From positions 27,318 to 91,317 of the forward strand of contig NZ_JAIVLH010000007.1 of assembly GCF_020524345.1 (NCBI RefSeq): a stretch of DNA of 64,000 nucleotides, given 5' to 3'. Position 1 is the stretch's first letter, and the number at the start of each line of letters is the position of its first letter. Shown piece after piece: positions 1-8,642 of this stretch. The translations under genes were made by a program, and so were the position numbers. The notes under the pieces are model-generated. The model was not told where the DNA came from. It was given only the letters and a program-made list of their open reading frames with translations, and did no database searches. Source of the DNA: Metabacillus niabensis (GTDB lineage: Bacteria; Bacillota; Bacilli; Bacillales; Bacillaceae).

Positions 1-83
1 GTGTGTATGTAACAGAAGTAGTGGCAGATTCAGTCCGCTTTATGAGCGGTAAGCCGCGTGAATTAGTTGAGCAGGAAAGTTAA
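1..83 (+). CDS. ssb: Single-stranded DNA-binding protein, C-terminal end (partial)
   Basis: From base 3 the open frame reads VYVTEVVADSVRFM and ends at a TAA at 81-83. The VYVTEVVADSV core is the last strand of the Ssb OB fold. The residue after it is normally the start of the disordered tail; here only about 12 residues follow and there is no acidic DDDIPF-type tip. This suggests the short competence-type SsbB rather than the replicative SsbA. The 5' part lies outside the window. In Bacillus an ssbB gene (ywpH) sits close to ywqA/ywqB, which agrees with the next genes here. Confidence 0.8.
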   Translation, partial: VYVTEVVADSVRFMSGKPRELVEQES

Positions 84-147
84 TATGTCTCCGACTTCTC
101 TTCATGAGAGAAAATCAATGGTATCCCCTTATGTCCCCAAACTGGAA

Positions 148-189
148 GGCTGATCACGAGTGGAAATTTGTGATCAGCCAATTTTTTCT
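148..189 (+). terminator. Rho-independent terminator after ssb
   Basis: A perfect 10-bp stem, GGCTGATCAC (148-157) with GTGATCAGCC (170-179), is followed by a T-rich tract at 182-187. It lies 65 bases after the ssb stop. Confidence 0.9.
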
Positions 190-229
190 GACAGAGGTGG
201 TATAATAGGTGCAAAAGGAGGTGAATAAA

Positions 230-568
230 GTGGAAAAAGTTTTGCAATTTATGGTCAGTATCGAAAAAAAATTAGACCATATATCTAAAGATGTTCATGA
301 TGTAAAGGATAAAGTTGTTCGTTTAGAAGGAAGAATGGAACATTTAGAAACACGAATGGATAACCTAGAGACAAAAGTAGACAACATGACCACAGAATTC
401 AGAAGTCACTTTGTAAAAATCGAGACTGAACTTGAACAACAACGTGGTGCTTTTAAAGTATACGAATTGAATGTCAATGATTTAAAATCAGGTGTCAACC
501 ATTTGAGCTCACATATAGGAATCCATGATACAAGAATCAAGGTTATGGAAGAAAGACTCAAGATTTAA
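230..568 (+). CDS. Small coiled-coil protein, unknown function
   Basis: 112 residues from GTG 230, chosen because AGGAGGT at 216-222 is 7 bases upstream; a longer frame starts at GTG 209 but has no ribosome site. The protein is soluble and almost wholly heptad-patterned: repeated LEGRMEHLETRMDNLETKVDNM segments at about residues 30-55, without cysteines or a signal peptide. It resembles the short coiled-coil hypothetical proteins common in Bacillus genomes that have no assigned role. It stands alone between a terminator and a convergent gene. I cannot assign a function; oligomerisation through the coiled coil is the only supported inference. Confidence 0.7.
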   Translation: MEKVLQFMVSIEKKLDHISKDVHDVKDKVVRLEGRMEHLETRMDNLETKVDNMTTEFRSHFVKIETELEQQRGAFKVYELNVNDLKSGVNHLSSHIGIHDTRIKVMEERLKI

Positions 569-571
569 GCG

Positions 572-597
572 AAAAAAAACGACAGCCGAAACTGTCG
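572..597 (-). terminator. Terminator of the ywqB-ywqA-small ORF unit
   Basis: The 6-bp stem CGACAG/CTGTCG (580-585 with 592-597) is followed on the minus strand by eight T (572-579 complement). It lies 3 bases beyond the stop of the 31-residue ORF and also separates that unit from the convergent coiled-coil gene. Confidence 0.75.
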
Positions 598-600
598 CTC

Positions 601-696
601 TTACTTAGAAACCTTCTTCTCGATTAACTTCACTAACTTCTCCCACTGAGGGGCTTTTTTTTCTGCCGTTTTCTTACTCTTTTGTTTTGTTGCCAC
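601..696 (-). CDS. 31-residue basic microprotein downstream of ywqA
   Basis: GTG start at 696, with AAAGGGAG nine bases upstream, and TAA at 601-603. The product is very Lys-rich (MATKQKSKK at the N terminus, KAPQWEKLVKLIEKKVSK at the C terminus). An unstructured basic start leads into an amphipathic helix. It begins 18 bases after the ywqA stop and ends at a terminator, so it is probably the last gene of that transcript. No function is recognised. The good ribosome site and the placement before the terminator support its reality. Confidence 0.6.
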   Translation of the reverse strand: MATKQKSKKTAEKKAPQWEKLVKLIEKKVSK

Positions 697-713
697 AATC
701 TAAAACTCCCTTT

Positions 714-3479
714 CTAACTCATGGACAAGGTAAAGAGCTCTTCAAGCTCATCAGATGAAAGCTCTGTGATCCAGTTTTCACTTTGGATGATTTCGTCGTT
801 TAATGATTGCTTTTTCTCGAGCATATCATCGATTTTTTCTTCAATTGTTCCAGTTGTGATGAGTTTATGAACATGAACAAAACGATCCTGGCCGATACGG
901 TAGGCTCTGTCTGTTGCTTGATTTTCAACAGCGGGATTCCACCAGCGGTCATAGTGGATAACATGGTTTGCTGCTGTTAAATTTAATCCGGTTCCACCAG
1001 CTTTTAAGGATAAGATCAAGAACGGAAACTCCTTGCGCTGAAAGGATTCCACCATGCGGTCACGCTCTGCTTTCATCACGCTTCCGTTTAAGAAAAGTAC
1101 CTTTTCACCGAATTCCTTCTCAAGCAGCTTCTTCATCATTTCACCCATTCCGATATATTGAGTGAAAATCAAACAACTTTCCTGCTGCTCACGAATTGAA
1201 GTTGTTAATTCTAATAATTTTTCTATTTTATGTGAACGAGTTACCAATTCTTTCGGTTGCTGTTCTTTCAAATAAAGGGCAGGGTGATTACAAATTTGCT
1301 TCAGTTTTCCTAACATTTTCAAAATCAATGCCTTACGCTGCATGCCTGCCAAAGAATTCACCTGTTCAAACGTATCTTTGACAAGTTGTTCATATAATGA
1401 CGCCTGTTCAATAGATAACGGAATATACTCTTTCTGCTCCTGCTTTTCAGGTAGATTTAAGGCAACCTGTTCATCCCGTTTTGTTCTTCTTAATAAAAAC
1501 GGCTTAATATAACGTTGGAGCTGTTCAATTTGCTCCATATTCCGGTCCTTTTCAATTGGCAACACATAACGCTTATGAAAGCTATGCAGGCTTCCTAAAT
1601 AACCGTGGTTGAGGAAATCATAAATCGACCAAAGTTCTGTTAAGCGGTTTTCCATCGGTGTACCGGTTAAGGCAATATGATGTTGTCCGCGCAGCTTACG
1701 AATCGCTTTCGATTGTTTTGTATGGGCGTTTTTAATATTTTGCGCCTCATCAAGGCAAATCGTGCTCCACTGAATCGAGGAGATTTCCTCATAGTCAGCA
1801 TGTGACAAGCCGTAGGAGGTGATGACAACATCATAATTCTCAATGGACGCCGCAAATTTCTCTTCCTTCGGTCGATTCGGACCATAGTGAAGCTTCACAC
1901 GCAGATGTGGTGCGAACTTCTCAAATTCCTTCTGCCAGTTTCCAAGCACAGATGTTGGAGCCACAATCAGTGCAGGCTGCTCAGGCTTTTCTACTTCTTT
2001 TACATAAGAAAAATAAGCAATCATTTGAATCGTTTTTCCTAACCCCATATCATCGGCCAGGCAGGCGCCGAACGATACACTTCGTAAAAACAACAACCAG
2101 TCAACACCGTTCTGCTGATAAGGACGAAGGGTGCCGAGAAAATCAGCCGGTACCTCATGTGTCGGCAGCTCATTTGTATCAGTAAGCTTACGAAGCATGC
2201 CCTTCATTTGCTGGTTCAGCTCGATTTGAATATTCGCAAACGCACGCGTATCCATAATCTCATCTGTATCTTCATCAAGATCCCTAGCATTCAGCTCCTG
2301 ATGGAGAATATCAGATAAATGCAGGCCTTCTTTATCCGCTTGCTTCAAAATGGCCTGAACTTGCTTAATAAAAGCAGGATCAAGCTTGATCCACTGTCCT
2401 TTAAAATTCACTAAGCGACGCTGCTCGGAAACAAGCTTAAGAAATTCTTCTTCACTCATTTCCACTCCGTTTGTCGCAAAACGCCAGTTGAAATCGATCA
2501 ATGAATTCATGCCAACAAATGACTGACCACGTGGAGTGGAAGAAACCTTTGCCTTCAACATAAGCTGTGAATCTTTGACAACCTGCCACCATGATGGAAG
2601 CAAAATCTCAACGCCCATATTAATCAATGTTTCACTCGCATCTGTTAAAAACAACCATGCTTCATCCTCAGTTACATATGTTGTACCCGTTTCAAAGCTT
2701 AACCATGGCACAATCTCGGCAAAGCGCTCCTGCTCTCGTTCAATCTTATCCAGATGTGGATGCCACTTTTTAGGCAGATCACTTTTGCCTTGATAGTGTA
2801 CCAGTTCATCAAGATTTGCCTTGCTTCGTAACATAATTTCCATTTGCCACTCGTCTGTGTCAGTTTCCGGCTCATTCAGGCGCAGTCCAACAGTGAAAGG
2901 AGTTTCATCTTTATGCCAGCCGATCTTTTCAAGAAAGTCCGTTTCATCGATAAAATGACCTTGAAACGTCGTGAGTACCGGGTATGAATGCAGAATGTCC
3001 TCCCAAGCCTCATGCAAAAGCCGATCTTGTGCAATCATGTCCGTGATCGCATGAGAAAACCATTCAAGAGCAAATCCCTCCAGCTCGTTCCCGGCATCCT
3101 TAAATCTCAGCACACCATTTTTCCACCCTTCAAAATCAGGCAGGTACTCTCCGTTTGAAATGAGCTCATAAATGTCATGGGCAATATCGGCTAACCTTTG
3201 CACATCATCTGAAAGCTCAATATTCGCAAGCGAATTATACGTTTCTTTTCCAATGAGTTCGACCATCATCCAAGGTGACAGCTGAACAGCAGGAATGCCG
3301 ATATAACTAATATCTTCTAATTTTGTGCCAAAGAAGGACGACTCATGCCAGGTGAAAAGATAGCGGGCAAATTCTTCTATTTCCAAATGATGTTCATCGT
3401 GTGCAGATGTGCAATACACATAAAAATCATTGTTTTCAATTTGCTCTGCATGCAACACAATTTCAATGGTATTAATCAT
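714..3479 (-). CDS. ywqA: SNF2-family DEAD-like helicase (YwqA type)
   Basis: 921 residues. The N-terminal ~430 residues form the bacterial SNF2-associated region. The C-terminal half is a complete Swi2/Snf2 ATPase: motif I DDMGLGKT, motif II DEAQN, motif III LTGTPMENRLTELW, and the helicase C lobe with ILSLKAGGTGLNLT, YDRWWNPAVENQATDRAYRIGQ-type motifs V and VI. The family translocates on double-stranded DNA using ATP. The start overlaps the stop of the SWIM-domain gene by 8 bases, with AAAGGAAAG in front, so the two are translationally coupled, as in the ywqB-ywqA pair of Bacillus subtilis. The cellular role (repair or removal of nucleoprotein complexes) is inferred from the family. Confidence 0.93.
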   Translation of the reverse strand: MINTIEIVLHAEQIENNDFYVYCTSAHDEHHLEIEEFARYLFTWHESSFFGTKLEDISYIGIPAVQLSPWMMVELIGKETYNSLANIELSDDVQRLADIAHDIYELISNGEYLPDFEGWKNGVLRFKDAGNELEGFALEWFSHAITDMIAQDRLLHEAWEDILHSYPVLTTFQGHFIDETDFLEKIGWHKDETPFTVGLRLNEPETDTDEWQMEIMLRSKANLDELVHYQGKSDLPKKWHPHLDKIEREQERFAEIVPWLSFETGTTYVTEDEAWLFLTDASETLINMGVEILLPSWWQVVKDSQLMLKAKVSSTPRGQSFVGMNSLIDFNWRFATNGVEMSEEEFLKLVSEQRRLVNFKGQWIKLDPAFIKQVQAILKQADKEGLHLSDILHQELNARDLDEDTDEIMDTRAFANIQIELNQQMKGMLRKLTDTNELPTHEVPADFLGTLRPYQQNGVDWLLFLRSVSFGACLADDMGLGKTIQMIAYFSYVKEVEKPEQPALIVAPTSVLGNWQKEFEKFAPHLRVKLHYGPNRPKEEKFAASIENYDVVITSYGLSHADYEEISSIQWSTICLDEAQNIKNAHTKQSKAIRKLRGQHHIALTGTPMENRLTELWSIYDFLNHGYLGSLHSFHKRYVLPIEKDRNMEQIEQLQRYIKPFLLRRTKRDEQVALNLPEKQEQKEYIPLSIEQASLYEQLVKDTFEQVNSLAGMQRKALILKMLGKLKQICNHPALYLKEQQPKELVTRSHKIEKLLELTTSIREQQESCLIFTQYIGMGEMMKKLLEKEFGEKVLFLNGSVMKAERDRMVESFQRKEFPFLILSLKAGGTGLNLTAANHVIHYDRWWNPAVENQATDRAYRIGQDRFVHVHKLITTGTIEEKIDDMLEKKQSLNDEIIQSENWITELSSDELEELFTLSMS

Positions 3480-5103
3480 GAATGAGCTTTCCTTTCTTTA
3501 ACTCTTCTTTAAAAGCACGTAATCGTTTATGCTCTTCTGCCAGCTGTAAAATATAGTTTTCCCAAACTTCTTCACGCTTCAGCTTCTTGTACTGAGCTTT
3601 AATTCTCTTCAAATAGCGCACAGCCATTTTGTAATTCTCCCGTGTTTTCATCCGAATTTCATGTTGAACAGACTGAACATAAAGAGGCAGCAGCACACCT
3701 GGTTCGCTTTTTTCAATTTCCTTTAAGACATATGTATCCATTTCATCGAGCGAAAACCCTAACAGTGTTTGCAGCTCAATCCATGTTTTGTACTGCTCTT
3801 TATCTAAAAGTAAATCGTGATACTCGGCATAGCTTAACGGCAGCATCATTTTACATGCGCGCTCATACAGCACATCATCATTCGTTGCACGTGCGTACTG
3901 GGAGATAAATCTCAATAAATAGCGGATCGTTTGCCGTTTTTCATCAAATGGTAAAGGACTATTAATATATTCGTTGGTACCATGCAATAAATAAGAAATC
4001 CAATTTGACAGCCGCTTCCAATTTTTCTTTTTGAAAATATCCTCAACCCAAGGAAATATATATGGGAGGGCAGATGGTGTAAGCTTTGTGCGCATGACAT
4101 CAAAAATTTCCTCATCACGTGATTGAAGGAAGTTCATATGCATAAGTGCCATTTCGAACTCAATCGCAAAGGACGGATCCTGCTTCTTTTCTTCCTCAAG
4201 ATGCTCCTCCAGCCATTCGCGCTCGATTGAAATGAATTTATCACGTCGAAGCAGCTCAATCCATAATAGCTTGTAGAGATTTGTCCGCTCATATTGATAC
4301 TCCTTACTCGTAAACAGCAGCTCACGGAAACGTTCCACACTATCAACTAAATAAGGATCAAGAGCAAACGGCAGAGCATAGCGCTTCATTTCAGAAATCG
4401 CCACCTCAACATTATCTATGAGCTGATCAAGATAAGGATAAATAATATGCTGTAACATATAGTCGGTTGGCTTCGTCTCATTAATGAGCTGCAAAATTTT
4501 CAAAAACACCGTAACAGATGCCTGAACAATAAAAAATTGCTTCATCTCAGGAGACTTAGGCGCCTTCTTTTTTAAAGCTGAATAATAATGATGAAAAAGA
4601 CTTTGAAACAGCTGATTAGGAGAAGAAACCTGCTCATACCAGCGCTCAAACTCCCGATCAAAAAAAGCAATCCAGCTGCCAAGAGTATCTTCATAATCTT
4701 TTTCAGGCTTTAAAAGCGAACTTGCCTTCTTTACATGCTTTAACACATCGTCAATCGGCTTTTCTTCCTTCCATAGGTCAACAAACGTGCCGACTCGGTC
4801 AACACTTGCATATACATATAGAAACGTTGCAAGCTGATGTCGACAAATCGAATCTGAAGGACAAGTGCATGTACTCATTGAAAAATCATCTAAATCAAGC
4901 TCAACCTGAACACTTGTGACATCCTGTACTTTGGCAGACACAGAATGACTTGTTGTGCTCACATTATAAATACTGCCTTGACGATACAAAATGAGTCCCT
5001 TTTTCACAACATTTCGATTCTCTTCTTCCTGATGTGAAAGCAACTGTTTAATCTGTTCAGCGGCACCAAGTACAAGTTCTTTACTAAGTTCCCGACCAAG
5101 CAT
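3472..5103 (-). CDS. ywqB: SWIM zinc-finger protein (YwqB type)
   Basis: 543 residues from ATG 5103. This start is chosen over an upstream one at 5133 because GAAAGGAG lies ten bases before it. The CTCPSDSICRHQLA segment near residue 90 is the CxCxnCxH SWIM zinc finger. The rest is a long alpha-helical region, as is usual for SWIM proteins paired with SNF2 ATPases. Overlap with the helicase gene indicates joint expression and probably a joint complex; this partnership is inference from operon structure. No secretion signal or membrane segment is present. Confidence 0.88.
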   Translation of the reverse strand: MLGRELSKELVLGAAEQIKQLLSHQEEENRNVVKKGLILYRQGSIYNVSTTSHSVSAKVQDVTSVQVELDLDDFSMSTCTCPSDSICRHQLATFLYVYASVDRVGTFVDLWKEEKPIDDVLKHVKKASSLLKPEKDYEDTLGSWIAFFDREFERWYEQVSSPNQLFQSLFHHYYSALKKKAPKSPEMKQFFIVQASVTVFLKILQLINETKPTDYMLQHIIYPYLDQLIDNVEVAISEMKRYALPFALDPYLVDSVERFRELLFTSKEYQYERTNLYKLLWIELLRRDKFISIEREWLEEHLEEEKKQDPSFAIEFEMALMHMNFLQSRDEEIFDVMRTKLTPSALPYIFPWVEDIFKKKNWKRLSNWISYLLHGTNEYINSPLPFDEKRQTIRYLLRFISQYARATNDDVLYERACKMMLPLSYAEYHDLLLDKEQYKTWIELQTLLGFSLDEMDTYVLKEIEKSEPGVLLPLYVQSVQHEIRMKTRENYKMAVRYLKRIKAQYKKLKREEVWENYILQLAEEHKRLRAFKEELKKGKLIHD

Positions 5104-5187
5104 AATGAATGGACTCCTTTCAATGAAAAGCAAAAATATATATAAAGTAAGAATAATTCAAATCATGAAATAAACCCTAATTCTTCT

Positions 5188-5216
5188 ATTATACCTCATT
5201 TCAAATCGTACAAAAA
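5188..5216 (-). promoter_or_regulatory. Possible promoter of ywqB
   Basis: On the minus strand TATAAT (5193-5188) is a perfect -10 box. A poor -35 (TTTTTG, 5216-5211) lies 17 bases upstream. It would give a leader of about 80 bases before ATG 5103. Confidence 0.35.
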
Positions 5217-5342
5217 GGTTTAGGACGAGATTCTATCGGGGGACATAAAAAGGGAGATGGTTCCGAAGGATGTATTGTGACTAAAATGTGACTAATTCTG
5301 ATAAATTGGGATTTAAATGTCAATTTTCTGCACAAAAAAAGC

Positions 5343-5371
5343 TTGTCTATATATAAGCTTCCAAGTATAAT
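5343..5371 (+). promoter_or_regulatory. SigmaA-type promoter of the 47-residue ORF
   Basis: TTGTCT (5343-5348), a 17-base spacer and TATAAT (5366-5371). Transcription would start near 5378, about 40 bases before the ORF at 5422. Confidence 0.65.
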
Positions 5372-5421
5372 AGTCCCATATTGTCTGAAATTGTAAAAAA
5401 AAGAAAGGAAACTTTTTGAAT

Positions 5422-5565
5422 ATGAAAGATAATCAGCTGAAACAAGAAGAGCTGTTACAAATTCTCCTAAGTGCCTATGATAAAGGCGAAGCAAGAACAG
5501 ACATCACAACAAATGAAATGATCGAAGACATAATCTCTCAAATAAAAAAAGTATATGCATCATAA
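5422..5565 (+). CDS. 47-residue acidic small protein, unknown
   Basis: ATG 5422 to TAA 5565, preceded by AAAGGAAA; a TTG two codons upstream is an alternative start. The protein starts MKDNQLKQEELLQILLSAYDKGEA and continues with helical, acidic residues ending KKVYAS. It has no cysteine, signal or membrane segment. A sigmaA-like promoter lies upstream and a terminator at 5582. A second, decayed copy with about 75 percent base identity lies at 6022-6108, so this gene was duplicated locally. No family is recognised. Confidence 0.65.
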   Translation: MKDNQLKQEELLQILLSAYDKGEARTDITTNEMIEDIISQIKKVYAS

Positions 5566-5581
5566 GACATCATAAGAAAAG

Positions 5582-5605
5582 CGAGCGCCTCGAGTGCTCG
5601 TTTTT
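5582..5605 (+). terminator. Terminator after the 47-residue ORF
   Basis: CGAGCGC (5582-5588) pairs with GTGCTCG (5594-5600, one G-U pair), followed by five T. The same hairpin recurs after the decayed copy at 6114. Confidence 0.75.
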
Positions 5606-5656
5606 AAGTCCTATAAAATAAATAGAACAAACAACACTGCTGAAAGGAGACTTAAA

Positions 5657-5845
5657 ATGAAAGGTTTTAATAATCCTAATCCATTTGCTGATATGCCAAA
5701 ATCTGTGAAAAAGACATTAAGATACATCATTCAAGATGTAGACTCACTTGAGAAACTGGCACAAATCGAAACATTAATGAACGGCTTTATTCAGGATAGG
5801 AAAATTGTCCTTGAAAAACAACAATACAAAGATCAAAACTCCTAA
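5657..5845 (+). CDS. 62-residue small protein, unknown
   Basis: ATG 5657 is chosen because AAAGGAG (5643-5649) is 7 bases upstream; a longer open frame from 5594 runs back into the preceding terminator. The product begins MKGFNNPNPFADMPKSVKKT and is then a predicted helix (SLEKLAQIETLMNGFIQDRK) with a charged tail. It lies between the two copies of the 47-residue gene and may belong with them. It has no membrane segment, signal or cysteine, and I do not recognise a family. Confidence 0.6.
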   Translation: MKGFNNPNPFADMPKSVKKTLRYIIQDVDSLEKLAQIETLMNGFIQDRKIVLEKQQYKDQNS

Positions 5846-6021
5846 TTAGCTTTCCTCCAATCTTATGATACCCAAACTTCCTCACTTCAGCTGAAAAAAT
5901 AGAGAATGCTTACTATAAATAAAGAGGTCAACATCGTGCCATTCATAAAGGTATTCCATTTTGTTGAAAATAGTATGTGATATTGTAATATTTATTTTTG
6001 TACTAACCTGAATGCAGGTAG

Positions 6022-6108
6022 TTACAAATTCTCCTAAGTGCCTATGATATAGTCGAAGCAAAAACAGACATCGCACAAATAATTTCTCGAAAAATATATG
6101 CATCATAA
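6022..6108 (+). pseudogene. Decayed second copy of the 47-residue gene
   Basis: The segment reads LQILLSAYDIVEAKTDI and ends in YAS-TAA, matching the intact copy at 5422. The N terminus is lost (an in-frame TAG lies directly upstream at 6019-6021) and about 18 bases are missing in the middle. The matched sequence includes the trailing terminator, so the unit of duplication was gene plus terminator. Confidence 0.75.
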
Positions 6109-6113
6109 GAAAG

Positions 6114-6141
6114 CGAGTGCCTCGAGTGCTCGTATTTTTTT
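6114..6141 (+). terminator. Duplicated terminator
   Basis: CGAGTGC (6114-6120) with GTGCTCG (6126-6132) and a run of seven T from 6135. It is nearly identical to the hairpin at 5582. Confidence 0.7.
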
Positions 6142-6467
6142 GTGCAATAACGTTATTTTGAAAAAGTAAATTAGATAGAATGATAAGGAGTGGAATGATT
6201 GTTTTAAACGTATTTTTAACAAAAATATATATTTATGGGATAAATTTGAAATTATAACAAAATAGAAATTTTTCAGTTGTGTCGAAAACTATCGAATTTT
6301 ACCATATATTAATTAGAAAGTACCTGATAAAATAAAGGAAAATAGTCATGTTTTATCGGTTACAAGCAGAAATCAGGTAAATTGTGATCGCTATATCTTC
6401 GGGATATTAGTGAGATAGTACTATATTGATGTTGTTGACCTTCAGAACATAATTGAGGCGAGGATAA
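6142..6467 (+). other. Upstream region of the Pel operon
   Basis: 326 AT-rich bases without an ORF. They must hold the operon promoter, but I see no -35/-10 pair that stands out. A small dyad AATAACGTTATT occurs near 6145. The sequence GAGGCGAGG just before ATG 6468 is the ribosome site. No c-di-GMP riboswitch motif is visible here. Confidence 0.5.
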
Positions 6468-8642
6468 ATGAACATTTTAATTACAGGAGGATATGGATTT
6501 ATTGGTTCCTTTGTGGCAGAGAGGTTTTACAAGGAGAATCACTCCATCTTCATTATTGATAATCTATCGGTTGGGAGAAAAGAACATATTTCCTTTCGGC
6601 ATAAAGCATTAATTGCTGATATAAAGGACACGCAGTGTGAAGCATTTTTTAAATCGCACAGTATCGATGTAGTCATTCATTGTGCAGCACAGACACATGT
6701 GAGTAGGTCGATTATAGATCCAGTTGAAGATTCTTCGACAAATATTTTAGGATTAATCAATATGTTGAATCTCTCTCATAAATACAATGTGAAGAAGTTT
6801 GTTTTTTGTTCTTCCGCGGCGATTTACGGAAATAACCAACAGTTACCTCTAACGGAAGTAGAAGCAGGTAACCCTATTTCACCATATGGGCTAAATAAAT
6901 GGACCGGTGAGCTTTACTGCCAAAAGTGGGAGGAAATGTACAGGATTTCAACTCTTATTTATCGTTTTTCAAATGTATATGGTCCACGGCAGCATGTTAG
7001 TGAGGAAAGTAGTGTGATTACCTCCTTTACAAATCTAATTCTTGAAAAGAGACCTGTTACCATTTATGGCGATGGAGAACAAACAAGGGATTTTATCTAT
7101 GTAGGGGATGTTGCTGAAGCTATTTATCGAGGAGTAATTAGTCAGCTATCGGGAGTATATAACTTATCAACCGGAACCGATGTGGCCATTAATCAGTTAG
7201 TCGATGAAATGAGTATGATTCATCCAGTGTCAGATATAAAGCAGGTTGATAGCCGACAGGGGGATATCAAACGATCGGTCTTAGATAATACCAAACTCAA
7301 ACGAGACCTTGATTGGGTTCCAAAGTACAGTCTTGATGAAGGATTGAAGAAAGTTTTTGATTATTATAAAGATAAAGAAGAAGGACCAATACCAACGGTC
7401 GTAAAGCCAAAAAAGGAAAAAAAGGCGAAAAGAATACCGTTTCTCTCATTCTTAGAAAATATATCTTTGTTTGTCATCTTTTTTGGAATGTCATTTTTGC
7501 TCACGCCGATAGTTGATGTAGTTGATATATGGCTTATTTATATTTTACTAGCGGCCATATTATTTGAAAAAACACAAGTGGTTGTTTCTGCCTTTCTGGC
7601 AATAGGTGTACAAGCATACTTAATGGCATCTCAAGGACGGATTTGGACCTCGTTATTTGTGGACAACACCTTACTGGCAACCTTCACAATCTACTTGTTA
7701 GTGGGATTAATCGTAAGTTATAAGGTAGAAAGAGGGAGAATTGAGCTTCAATTTACAAAGGATGAGCTAACATCTTCACAGTCGAAATATTCGTTTTTAA
7801 CCTCTATATATGAAGATACATTACAAGTAAAGGATGAAATGAAGGAACAAATTTTGCGGATGGAAGATGGAATTGGAACAATCTATGACTCTGTAAAAGA
7901 GCTGGATAATTTGGAGCCGGAAGCATTACTCAACGGAGCCATCCATGTTCTAGAGCGGACATTGAAAGCTCGTCATTTTGCTATTTACCTAGTTCATTCA
8001 AGTGGCTATATGAGACTTGCGGTAAAGTCATCAGATAGCTTGTACCAGCCGACTGCCTCGATTAAACAAGAGCAAGGCACAATAATCGATAAAGCCATCT
8101 CAAATAAAAAAATCTATTACAATACGAACCTTACAGAAAATGAACCAATCTTTGCGGCACCAATTATTCAGCATCAAGAAGCAATAGCGGTCATTCTTTG
8201 TCACGATGTTCCGTTTAACAGATTAACTTTATCCTACAAAAATATGGTTGATGTGGTGACGCGACTGATCAGTACTTCACTTGCGCGTGCTTATGAATAT
8301 ATAAATGAAATTAATACGGAGCGATTTATCGAAGGAACAAATGTATTAAGACCACACTATTTCCAGCGGATCTTAGAAAATAAACATAAGATTTTTCAAG
8401 AGCTCAATATTCCAACAGTGAAACTTGAGGTTTTAACACTTGATCATTCAATAGAGAACTTACAATTCATCGGCTCTTTATTAAGAATAAACGACCACTT
8501 AGGATTTGATGAAAAAGGTCAATTATTTATACTTCTCTCAAATGCAACCATTGAAGAAGCGAAATTTGCAATGGAACGTCTTCAAAAGAACGGAATAATG
8601 GTCGCCCTTGATGAGAAGGAGGAAGCTCTCCATGTTAGTTAG
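6468..8642 (+). CDS. pelD: UDP-sugar C4-epimerase fused to PelD-type c-di-GMP receptor
   Basis: 724 residues, a fusion. Residues 1-310 are an extended SDR epimerase: GGYGFIG (G7xxG10xxG13), S115/S116 and Y140-x3-K144. This type converts UDP-GlcNAc to UDP-GalNAc, or Glc to Gal; elsewhere in Pel clusters it is a separate gene. About 325-425 holds several membrane segments, about 475-610 a GAF-like domain, and the end a degenerate GGDEF (EKGQL) preceded at the correct spacing by R673-I-N-D676, the RxxD inhibitory site. PelD binds c-di-GMP through this site to activate polymerisation at the inner membrane. The operon starts here; pelE overlaps the end by 11 bases. Confidence is high for both halves; the sugar specificity is inference. 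Confidence 0.9.
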   Translation: MNILITGGYGFIGSFVAERFYKENHSIFIIDNLSVGRKEHISFRHKALIADIKDTQCEAFFKSHSIDVVIHCAAQTHVSRSIIDPVEDSSTNILGLINMLNLSHKYNVKKFVFCSSAAIYGNNQQLPLTEVEAGNPISPYGLNKWTGELYCQKWEEMYRISTLIYRFSNVYGPRQHVSEESSVITSFTNLILEKRPVTIYGDGEQTRDFIYVGDVAEAIYRGVISQLSGVYNLSTGTDVAINQLVDEMSMIHPVSDIKQVDSRQGDIKRSVLDNTKLKRDLDWVPKYSLDEGLKKVFDYYKDKEEGPIPTVVKPKKEKKAKRIPFLSFLENISLFVIFFGMSFLLTPIVDVVDIWLIYILLAAILFEKTQVVVSAFLAIGVQAYLMASQGRIWTSLFVDNTLLATFTIYLLVGLIVSYKVERGRIELQFTKDELTSSQSKYSFLTSIYEDTLQVKDEMKEQILRMEDGIGTIYDSVKELDNLEPEALLNGAIHVLERTLKARHFAIYLVHSSGYMRLAVKSSDSLYQPTASIKQEQGTIIDKAISNKKIYYNTNLTENEPIFAAPIIQHQEAIAVILCHDVPFNRLTLSYKNMVDVVTRLISTSLARAYEYINEINTERFIEGTNVLRPHYFQRILENKHKIFQELNIPTVKLEVLTLDHSIENLQFIGSLLRINDHLGFDEKGQLFILLSNATIEEAKFAMERLQKNGIMVALDEKEEALHVS

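Noticed and set aside
968..2793. Plus-strand frames opposite ywqA (968-1165, 1196-1381, 1907-2185, 2536-2793)
   Set aside because: They lie antisense to a strongly conserved helicase, lack ribosome sites and have no family features.
5201..6106. Two minus-strand frames sharing LRLYHRHLGEFVT
   Set aside because: The shared peptide is only the antisense reading of the duplicated 47-residue gene; no ribosome sites.
6142..6467. Second c-di-GMP riboswitch upstream of the Pel operon
   Set aside because: I looked for GGGACGCAAAG, a GAAA tetraloop stem and the closing GCC pairing; none is present.
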